NCBI GenBank assembly: GCA_945836565.1
Contig: CAMALN010000020.1
Span: 1-12,922, forward strand
Length of the DNA: 12,922 nt
From: an uncultured Lachnospiraceae bacterium
GTDB taxonomy: Bacteria > Bacillota > Clostridia > Lachnospirales > Lachnospiraceae
Direction of reading: 5' to 3'
In this document: piece after piece, positions 6,726-12,922 of the stretch
Layout of the letters: each line of letters starts with the position of its first letter
How positions within the stretch are numbered: the first letter of the stretch is position 1
Made by a program: the position numbers and the translations under genes
Notes under the pieces: generated by a model
Told to the model about the DNA's origin: nothing
The model's database searches: none
What the model saw: only the letters and a program-made list of their open reading frames with translations

Positions 6726-9107
6726 ATGTTAAAACCAGGAATGATGTTATGTGACAGATATGAAATCCTTGAGGTGGTTGGCGCAGGTGGAATGTCAATC
6801 GTATACAAGGCCAGATGCCACAGACTTAATAGAAATGTTGCAATTAAGGTATTGAAGCCGGAATACAGTAATGATAAGAATTTCGTTACCAAATTCCGTA
6901 TCGAGGCTCAGGCCTCAGCAGGATTATCACATCCAAATATCGTGAATGTATACGATGTGTACGATGATGATGGAATATATTTTATAGTTATGGAATTCGT
7001 AGATGGAATCACATTGAAGGAGTACATTGCAGAGAATGGCAGATTGTCCATGGATAAGGCTATAGATATATCTATCCAGATAGCTTCAGGTCTTGAAGCA
7101 GCTCATGAGAGCCATATCGTACATAGAGATATCAAGCCTCAGAATATAATCGTTGCAAAGAATGGTACTATTAAGGTTACAGACTTTGGTATAGCCAGAG
7201 CAGCGTCACCAAATACACTTACATCAGGTGCTGTAGGAAGTGTTCATTATATCTCGCCGGAGCAGGCAAGAGGCGGATACAGTGATGAGAGAAGTGATAT
7301 ATATTCTCTTGGTATTACTATGTATGAGATGGTTACGGGAAGAGTTCCGTTTGACGGAGATAACAATGTATCCATAGCGCTTATGCATATTCAAAACGAG
7401 CTTGTTTCACCGAGACAGTATTATCCGGATATATATACAAGCTTTGAGAAGATAATTATGAAGGCTACCCAGAAGAAGCCAGAGAGAAGATATCTTACTG
7501 CAAGTGCTCTTATAGCAGATTTAAAGAGAGTAAAGAATAATCCGAATATAGATATTGTTGTTGCTGCTGCATCGGTTCCAAATAGCCCTACACAGGAATG
7601 GACTAAGGAGGATGTAAAGGCTATTCGTGAGGGCAGTGCAGGAAGAGATGTGAATTATGAGCAGACGGGTATGAATAGACAGCCTGCTCAGAGCATGCAG
7701 AATATGCAGCAGGCTATGAACCAGCAACCGGTTAACCGACAGTATATGGGTAATCAGTATGATGCCGGCGCATCAAACCCACCATTACAGAATAATATGG
7801 GTGAGCTCAAGTCTAATCCGGCTATGATGTCGGGTATTCCTGTGAATAATGAGAAAATCAACCGACTTTTACAGGAAGAAGAAGATCCTTGGGATTATGA
7901 GGAGGAAGAGGCAGTGACTCCGGCTCCAAGAGCTAAGAGCGGTAATATCAAAAAGGTTCCTGATTATGATGAGGAACCGGATTACGGATATGAAGAAGAG
8001 GGTGATGGAGACCTGGATCCAAACCTCAAGAAGGGCGTTATGATTGCGGGTGCTGCATCGGCAGTTGTTATTGCAGTCATTATCTTCGTATTGATAGGAA
8101 AGTTGGCCGGATGGTTCAAGTTTGGAAATAATAAGACTACAAAGGATACAACAGATACAGAGTCTCAGACAGAGGCGCTTGTTATGCCGGGAGTTGTTAA
8201 TCTCAGCAAGGATGCAGCTATTCAGGAGCTTAAGAATGCGGGCTTTGAGATAGATGTAAACGTAACAGTGCGTGAGGTATCCATGAGCACTATAGAAAAC
8301 CAAAACGTTATAGAGGGTTATGTATATGAGCAGTCCAGACAAAAGGGCGAGATTATACAGCCAAATGAGATGGTTACAATAAGTGTTGCTGTGGCAGCAG
8401 AACCGGTGCCGGTTCCGGCAGTTGAGAATCTCTCTGATGCACAGGCAACAACTATTCTTACAGAGGCAGGCTTCAAGGTATCTCACGGATATGAGTTCAG
8501 TGAGGAGATAGAAGCTGATAAGGTTATAAGAACAGAGCCTGCTGCGGGTGAGTCAGCACCTTGGGGTTCAACAATCAAGATTATTATGAGTAACGGTACA
8601 GAGCTTAAGGAGACAGTTGTTCCGAGTATAGTAGGTATGACTGAGGCTCAGGCTATAAATGCAATTAATACCGCTAAGCTTAAACCGGGTAATGCAACTC
8701 ATCAGTATGATGAAACCGTAAAGGAAGGATACATCATCAGCCAGTCAATCACTAAGGATACAAAGGTTAAGGAAGAAACACCGATTGACTATGTAATAAG
8801 TGATGGTCCTGAGCCAAAGACAGCGACATATACCGCTAAGGTAAGTGCAAGACTTACAGCACCGGCAGATGGCTCTCTTGACGGTCAGGCAGTAACCGTA
8901 CAGGTAATGTTTGGCGATAAGGTTATATACGAGGGAGCAATAAATGGTGTAACAGCAGGTACAGCTTATGATGTAAATGCAACTCAGCCGGGACTCAACG
9001 ACCAGGTAGGTCAGGGAGGAATCCGTGTCATCGATTCAAGCGGAAATGATGTAACCTCAGCATTTGCTCCGTCCATAAGTACATCATTTACAGAGGACCA
9101 GCAGTAG
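6726..9107 (+). CDS. pknB: Membrane Ser/Thr protein kinase with PASTA domains (PknB/PrkC)
   Basis: This is a eukaryote-like Ser/Thr kinase whose extracellular PASTA domains are known in the family to bind muropeptides or lipid II, linking cell-wall state to growth, division and spore germination. In 793 residues I see: kinase domain about 11-270 with glycine loop GAGGMS (19-24), Lys41 in VAIK, Glu60, catalytic HRDIKPQN (133-140, Asp135), DFG (153-155) and SPEQ (177-180). The activation loop carries Thr164, Thr166 and Ser167 as likely autophosphorylation sites. A cytoplasmic linker (about 275-435) is Gln/Asn/Met-rich then strongly acidic. One membrane helix lies at about 437-459. Outside follow three PASTA repeats at about 486-556, 560-622 and 630-693, then an unassigned Thr/Ala/Gly-rich tail (about 698-793). 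AAAGGTG at 6711-6717 is eight bases before the ATG. It pairs with the upstream phosphatase, and rsgA, a known PrkC substrate in B. subtilis, lies downstream. Confidence 0.96.
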   Translation: MLKPGMMLCDRYEILEVVGAGGMSIVYKARCHRLNRNVAIKVLKPEYSNDKNFVTKFRIEAQASAGLSHPNIVNVYDVYDDDGIYFIVMEFVDGITLKEYIAENGRLSMDKAIDISIQIASGLEAAHESHIVHRDIKPQNIIVAKNGTIKVTDFGIARAASPNTLTSGAVGSVHYISPEQARGGYSDERSDIYSLGITMYEMVTGRVPFDGDNNVSIALMHIQNELVSPRQYYPDIYTSFEKIIMKATQKKPERRYLTASALIADLKRVKNNPNIDIVVAAASVPNSPTQEWTKEDVKAIREGSAGRDVNYEQTGMNRQPAQSMQNMQQAMNQQPVNRQYMGNQYDAGASNPPLQNNMGELKSNPAMMSGIPVNNEKINRLLQEEEDPWDYEEEEAVTPAPRAKSGNIKKVPDYDEEPDYGYEEEGDGDLDPNLKKGVMIAGAASAVVIAVIIFVLIGKLAGWFKFGNNKTTKDTTDTESQTEALVMPGVVNLSKDAAIQELKNAGFEIDVNVTVREVSMSTIENQNVIEGYVYEQSRQKGEIIQPNEMVTISVAVAAEPVPVPAVENLSDAQATTILTEAGFKVSHGYEFSEEIEADKVIRTEPAAGESAPWGSTIKIIMSNGTELKETVVPSIVGMTEAQAINAINTAKLKPGNATHQYDETVKEGYIISQSITKDTKVKEETPIDYVISDGPEPKTATYTAKVSARLTAPADGSLDGQAVTVQVMFGDKVIYEGAINGVTAGTAYDVNATQPGLNDQVGQGGIRVIDSSGNDVTSAFAPSISTSFTEDQQ

Positions 9108-9130
9108 AATAGGTTTGTTCCGGGGAATAT

Positions 9131-10033
9131 ATGCAAGGAAAGATTGTTAAGGGTGTAGGTGGATTTTATTATGTCCACCTACATTTATGTGATGAAAATA
9201 AAATATATGAATGTAAGGCCAAGGGCATATTGCGTAATCAGAGGATTAAGCCAAAAATCGGTGACAATGTTGAGATGGATATTATAGACGAGACTGCGTC
9301 AACAGGCAATATCGTGTCTATATATCCGAGAAAGAACGACCTTATCCGACCGGCTGTATCAAACGTTGACCAGGCGGTTGTGGTATTTGCGTACACTAAT
9401 CCTGAACCGAATTTTAATCTGCTTGACCGTTTTCTTATAATGCTTAAGCAGCAGGGCTTGAAAGCTATCATATGCATCAACAAGTATGATCTTGCAGGTG
9501 ATGAAGAAATTGAGAAGGGGAACGACGAAGATATTCGCAGAGCATATGAAGACTGTGGGCATAAAATCTTATTTTGCTCTACACGCAGTATGGAAGGTAT
9601 TGATGAGCTTAAGGCTATGCTTGCTCATAAAACCACAGTATTTGCCGGACCGTCAGGTGTGGGCAAATCATCTCTGCTCAATGCTATCTCACCATGTGCA
9701 AATGCAGAAACAGGAGAGATAAGCGAGAAGATAAAGAGGGGCAAGCACACGACGAGACATTCTGAGCTTATGCCGATTGGTGACGACACATTCATAATGG
9801 ACACGCCCGGATTTAGTTCACTTGAGGTATTTGACACGGAACCGGAGGAGCTAAAGGAATATTATGAAGAATTCTTTGCATATTCAGATAAGTGCAGATT
9901 CAACGGCTGTGTGCATATACATGAGCCGGACTGTGCAGTGAAGGAAGCTCTAAATGAAGGAGAGATAAGCGAACTTCGTTATAATAATTACAGACAGCTA
10001 TATGAAGAACTAAAAAGTAAAAGGAAGTGGTAA
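9131..10033 (+). CDS. rsgA: Small ribosomal subunit biogenesis GTPase RsgA
   Basis: RsgA (YjeQ, CpgA/YloQ in B. subtilis) is a ribosome-stimulated GTPase acting late in 30S subunit maturation. The 300-residue product shows the diagnostic circular permutation of the GTPase motifs: G4 NKYD (117-120) comes before G1 GPSGVGKS (173-180) and G3 DTPG (224-227). The N-terminal part (about 1-75) fits the OB-fold RNA-binding domain. The C-terminal zinc site is C-x4-C-x-H-x5-C at Cys255, Cys260, His262 and Cys268. The HTTRH stretch (206-210) lies in the switch region between G1 and G3. The ribosome binding site is weak (GGGGA at 9122-9126). The 23-base gap to the kinase gene suggests co-transcription. 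The B. subtilis homologue is phosphorylated by PrkC, so the neighbour may be functional as well as positional. Confidence 0.96.
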   Translation: MQGKIVKGVGGFYYVHLHLCDENKIYECKAKGILRNQRIKPKIGDNVEMDIIDETASTGNIVSIYPRKNDLIRPAVSNVDQAVVVFAYTNPEPNFNLLDRFLIMLKQQGLKAIICINKYDLAGDEEIEKGNDEDIRRAYEDCGHKILFCSTRSMEGIDELKAMLAHKTTVFAGPSGVGKSSLLNAISPCANAETGEISEKIKRGKHTTRHSELMPIGDDTFIMDTPGFSSLEVFDTEPEELKEYYEEFFAYSDKCRFNGCVHIHEPDCAVKEALNEGEISELRYNNYRQLYEELKSKRKW

Positions 10034-10034
10034 T

Positions 10035-10688
10035 ATGAATATTCTCTCACCGTCATTGTTATCGGTTGATTTCAATAATATAGAAAGGGATATAAGGTGT
10101 ATAGATGAAGCCGGTGCACAGTGGATGCATCTGGACATTATGGATGGCGAATTTGTGCCGAATATATCATTTGGTCCGCCGGTTGTATCAGCTATGCGCA
10201 AGGTTACAGATAGATTTTTCGATGTACATCTTATGATAAAAGAGCCTATCAGATACATCAAGGCATTCAGGGCTGCGGGAGCAGATATGCTTACGGTTCA
10301 TTATGAGGCATGCTCTGAGCTTGCGACTACCATAGAAGCGATAAAGGCGATAGGACTTAAGACAGGCGTTGCAATCAATCCTGATACTCCTGTTTCGGAG
10401 ATAAAGGATATAATACCTATGGTTGACATGGTACTTGTTATGAGTGTTGTACCGGGCTTTGGCGGACAGAAGTTTATGCCGGTTGCCTTGGACAAGCTTG
10501 CGGAGGTAAGAAGGATAGCTGACGAAGTTAATCCTGAGATTTATATTCAGGTTGACGGAGGAATCAATCTCGAGAATGTTGAGCTTGTACTTAATGCAGG
10601 TGCAAATGTTGTAGTTGCCGGTTCGGCTGTGTTTGGTGGCGACAAGGAGGCAAATGTAAAGGCCTTTCTTGAAAAGCTTAATTCATAG
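10035..10688 (+). CDS. rpe: Ribulose-phosphate 3-epimerase
   Basis: Rpe interconverts ribulose 5-phosphate and xylulose 5-phosphate in the pentose phosphate pathway. The 217-residue product has the length of a single TIM barrel. Family residues visible: Ser7 in SPSLLS, metal ligands His32 and Asp34 in MHLDIMDG (31-38), His65 in DVHLM, the phosphate-binding GFGGQKF (141-147), and Asp174 in VDGGIN (173-178). The late phosphate-binding loop reads VAGSAVFG. Only one base separates its ATG from the rsgA stop codon, and its Shine-Dalgarno AAGGAAG (10021-10027) lies inside rsgA, so translational coupling is likely. Related hexulose or allulose 6-phosphate epimerases share the fold, but sequence and synteny favour Rpe. 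Confidence 0.96.
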   Translation: MNILSPSLLSVDFNNIERDIRCIDEAGAQWMHLDIMDGEFVPNISFGPPVVSAMRKVTDRFFDVHLMIKEPIRYIKAFRAAGADMLTVHYEACSELATTIEAIKAIGLKTGVAINPDTPVSEIKDIIPMVDMVLVMSVVPGFGGQKFMPVALDKLAEVRRIADEVNPEIYIQVDGGINLENVELVLNAGANVVVAGSAVFGGDKEANVKAFLEKLNS

Positions 10689-10705
10689 ATTTACGGGAGC
10701 AGAAT

Positions 10706-11347
10706 ATGGATATTCTTATGGTCACAGGAGGAAGGCTTGATATAGACTTCCTTCGCGAAATCTGTTCTTGTGATAAATATAACTACATTATCGGGGTAGA
10801 TAAGGGAAATGACAGCTTGGAGAAGCTTATGATAGAGCCGGATATGGCTGTAGGAGATTTTGATTCTATTGATAAAGGCTTATCCGAACGATATAGAAGG
10901 CTTAAGTCATCGATAGTATTGAATCCTGTTAAGGATTATACAGATACACATATCGCTATGGAAAAGGCAATTGAATTAAAACCTGACAGTATAACGATAG
11001 TTGGTGCTACCGGTGGTAGACTTGATCATCTTTTGGGAAATCTGGATATATTAATTCATGCCGTTCGTGCAGGTGTTCCCGCTTATATTTTGGATGAATG
11101 TAATCGTATACGACTTATAGATAAGAGCTGTGTGATTAAACGCAGTGAGCAGTACGGAAGGTATGTCAGCCTGCTTCCGTATACCGAAAGAGTTAATGGC
11201 ATATCGCTCAGGGGTTTTGCATACAACCTTGAGGCGGCATCTATTATAAAAGGAGAAACGATAGGAATAAGTAATGAAATAAGAGAGGAGGAGGGTTTCG
11301 TCAGCATAGAAGAGGGATATCTGATGGTGATGGAAACCAAAGATTAA
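10706..11347 (+). CDS. thiN: Thiamine pyrophosphokinase (thiamine diphosphokinase)
   Basis: ThiN transfers pyrophosphate from ATP to thiamine, making thiamine pyrophosphate directly, as in salvage of the vitamin. The 213-residue product has family length. Conserved stretches are visible: VDKGND (31-36), VGDFDS (49-54), KDYTDTH (76-82) and GATGGRLDHLLGN (100-112); the C-terminal part (about 130-205) fits the beta-sandwich thiamine-binding domain. GGGAG at 10695-10699, six bases before the ATG, supports the start. The gene is tied by position to rpe: transketolase, which consumes the Rpe product, depends on thiamine pyrophosphate. The stop codon is followed with no gap by the ATG of the symporter gene. 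No thiamine riboswitch is visible nearby. Confidence 0.93.
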   Translation: MDILMVTGGRLDIDFLREICSCDKYNYIIGVDKGNDSLEKLMIEPDMAVGDFDSIDKGLSERYRRLKSSIVLNPVKDYTDTHIAMEKAIELKPDSITIVGATGGRLDHLLGNLDILIHAVRAGVPAYILDECNRIRLIDKSCVIKRSEQYGRYVSLLPYTERVNGISLRGFAYNLEAASIIKGETIGISNEIREEEGFVSIEEGYLMVMETKD

Positions 11348-12901
11348 ATGACAACATGGATTATTTTAGCATTTGCCTTGTATATGCTTGGAATGTTAGT
11401 TATCGGTATAACCAGCTCCAAGAAAAACAAGAATGCAGATGACTACTTTTTAGGCGGAAGAAATCTGGGAGGCTGGGTTGCAGCGCTTTCAGCACAGGCT
11501 TCCGATATGAGTGGCTGGCTGCTCATGGGACTTCCGGGAGCTGTATATGCTCTTGGTACAAATCAGGCGTGGATAGCCATTGGCCTTTTTATAGGTACTG
11601 TATGCAATTGGCTTTTCATAGCAGGAAGACTCAGGAGATATACTATTAGAGCAGGCAATTCTATGACTATACCGGAATATCTTAGCAATCGTTTCGGAGA
11701 TAGCAAGAATGTATTGAAGGCTATTTCGGCGATAGTAATAGTTGTATTCTTTCTGGTATATACTGCATCAGCATTTGCGGCAGGAGGAAAGCTCTTTTCG
11801 TCCGTAACAAGTCTTAAGTATCACCAGGCACTTACTCTTGGAGCGATAGTAATATTGGCATACACATTCTTTGGCGGCTTTATCGCAGTATGTAAGACAG
11901 ACTTCGTACAGGGAACACTTATGCTCGTAGGTATACTTGCTGTCCCTATCACAGCAGTTATGGTTATGGGAGCAGGACAGGTAGTGCCGAATCTTATGGA
12001 AAGCATCAAGGCAGACGGACTTACAGCATCTGCTACACAGTTTTTGAATATCTTTTATGATGGTGACAAGCCTATTTCGGTAATAAATATTTTGTCTCAG
12101 CTTGCATGGGGACTAGGATATTGTGGTATGCCGCATATTCTTGTGAGATTCATGGCAATCAGAGATGAGAAGGAGCTTGGCAAGTCCAAGAAGGTTGCGA
12201 TTGTATGGGTATTGCTGTCATTGGTTGTTGCCTGCATAATCGGTGTTGTAGGAAGAGCATATCTTGATGCATCTGTATTGGCAGAGTCATCATGTGAGAA
12301 TGTATACATCGAGATGATAAAGAAATTATTTACACAGGATTTCAAGCTTCCGTTCATCGGGGGAATTTTGCTGTGTGGTATATTAGCAGCTATTATGTCT
12401 ACTGCGGATTCACAGCTTTTGGTATCATCCTCTTCAGTTGCAAAGGATTTGTTCAAGGGTGTGTTCTTCAAGGATTTGTCAGACAAGACAGTTTTACTTA
12501 TCAGTAGAATAGTGGTTCTTCTTGTAGCTGTATTGGCATACATAATTGCATGGAATCCTGATTCAAGCATTATGGCCCTTGTATCAGATGCCTGGGCAGG
12601 TCTCGGCAGTGCATTTGGCCCATGTATATTGCTGTCACTTTATTGGAAGCGTATCAATCTTCCGGGAGCAGCAGCCGGCATGATAAGTGGTGGAGCAACA
12701 GTTATTATATGGGATTACGTAAAGTGTATGACTCTTGATGGAGTGAAGGTTACACCTGCTACATATACAGGCTTATATTCATTGCTCGTAGGCTTTGCAG
12801 TGAGTCTTGTATGCATAGTTATCGTTTCACTTATCACACCAAAGGTAAATGATGATATACTTCAGGCCTTTGAGGATGTAAATAGCGGAGCTGTAAAATA
12901 A
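11348..12901 (+). CDS. putP: Sodium/solute symporter of the SSS family, PutP-like (proline)
   Basis: This is an integral membrane sodium-coupled transporter, most likely for proline. The 517-residue product (E. coli PutP has 502) contains about 13 hydrophobic segments, the first at roughly 4-21. It shares long PutP-specific stretches: DDYFLGGRNLG (31-41), ASDMSGWLLMGLPGA (51-65) with Asp53 and Ser55 at the positions of E. coli Asp55 (sodium) and Ser57 (proline), IAGRLR (91-96), and ILAAIMSTADSQLL (345-358) with Ser351 and Thr352 at the second sodium-binding pair. The ATG directly abuts the thiN stop codon and no convincing Shine-Dalgarno precedes it, so translation may depend on thiN. The N terminus aligns well with PutP, which supports this start. 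It is not part of the B. subtilis version of this cluster. Substrate is inferred from similarity; another amino or organic acid is possible. Confidence 0.9.
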   Translation: MTTWIILAFALYMLGMLVIGITSSKKNKNADDYFLGGRNLGGWVAALSAQASDMSGWLLMGLPGAVYALGTNQAWIAIGLFIGTVCNWLFIAGRLRRYTIRAGNSMTIPEYLSNRFGDSKNVLKAISAIVIVVFFLVYTASAFAAGGKLFSSVTSLKYHQALTLGAIVILAYTFFGGFIAVCKTDFVQGTLMLVGILAVPITAVMVMGAGQVVPNLMESIKADGLTASATQFLNIFYDGDKPISVINILSQLAWGLGYCGMPHILVRFMAIRDEKELGKSKKVAIVWVLLSLVVACIIGVVGRAYLDASVLAESSCENVYIEMIKKLFTQDFKLPFIGGILLCGILAAIMSTADSQLLVSSSSVAKDLFKGVFFKDLSDKTVLLISRIVVLLVAVLAYIIAWNPDSSIMALVSDAWAGLGSAFGPCILLSLYWKRINLPGAAAGMISGGATVIIWDYVKCMTLDGVKVTPATYTGLYSLLVGFAVSLVCIVIVSLITPKVNDDILQAFEDVNSGAVK

Positions 12902-12922
12902 GACATATTGATAATTAGACAT
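12902..12922 (+). other. Window tail after putP
   Basis: Only 21 bases follow the putP stop codon. They are AT-rich and show no hairpin, T-run or start codon with a ribosome binding site, so the end of the operon cannot be placed from this window. Confidence 0.6.

Noticed and set aside
7869..8486. Open frame of 205 codons on the - strand inside pknB
   Set aside because: It covers the linker, membrane helix and PASTA region of the kinase in antisense. Its Leu/Ile/Cys-rich composition reflects the complement of acidic and lysine codons; no domain is visible.
9486..9722. 78-codon + strand frame overlapping rsgA in another phase
   Set aside because: It runs across the conserved G1 region of rsgA, which is clearly the real frame.
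10689..10705. Possible thiamine riboswitch before thiN
   Set aside because: The gap is only 17 bases, far too short, and no THI-box sequence is seen in the end of rpe.
12097..12570. Open frame of 157 codons on the - strand inside putP
   Set aside because: It is antisense to conserved transmembrane segments with PutP motifs and has no domain or start signal of its own.

Overview
The window is a gene-dense stretch of Firmicutes chromosome carrying eleven genes, all on the + strand, and almost all of it is coding. AT-rich DNA, heavy use of ATA (Ile) and AGA/AGG (Arg) codons, mostly good Shine-Dalgarno sites, a PASTA-type Ser/Thr kinase and the gene order together suggest a member of the Clostridia. 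A gut- or rumen-type Lachnospiraceae is my best guess; this is inference from style and synteny, not a species identification.

The order is priA - def - fmt - rsmB - rlmN - stp (prpC) - pknB (prkC) - rsgA - rpe - thiN - putP. The first ten genes follow the order of the classical Bacillus subtilis cluster priA-def-fmt-rsmB-rlmN-prpC-prkC-rsgA-rpe-thiN. Gaps between genes range from 0 to 63 bases, no rho-independent terminator is visible between genes, and several pairs are spaced for translational coupling (fmt/rsmB, rsgA/rpe, thiN/putP). The simplest reading is one long operon that begins upstream of the window, since the window opens on the ribosome binding site of priA.

Region by region: bases 1-2021 encode the replication-restart helicase PriA. 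Bases 2045-3571 encode the two enzymes of the formyl-methionine cycle: Fmt puts the formyl group on the initiator tRNA and Def takes it off the finished protein. Bases 3573-5962 encode two rRNA methyltransferases, RsmB (16S) and RlmN (23S and tRNA). Bases 5984-9107 encode a signalling pair, a PP2C phosphatase and its membrane PASTA kinase. Bases 9131-10033 encode RsgA, the 30S-maturation GTPase, whose B. subtilis homologue is a known substrate of the kinase. Bases 10035-11347 encode ribulose-phosphate 3-epimerase and thiamine pyrophosphokinase, linked because transketolase in the same pathway needs thiamine pyrophosphate. Bases 11348-12901 encode a PutP-like sodium/solute symporter, which is the accessory-looking member.

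I found no mobile element, CRISPR array, phage gene, tRNA/rRNA gene or previously undescribed system. No gene-free stretch exceeds about 65 bases. The points most worth a second look are a PriA that seems to lack its winged-helix domain, an unassigned roughly 95-residue domain at the C terminus of the kinase, the kinase's low-complexity cytoplasmic linker, and the abutment of a putP-like gene to thiN with no good ribosome binding site.
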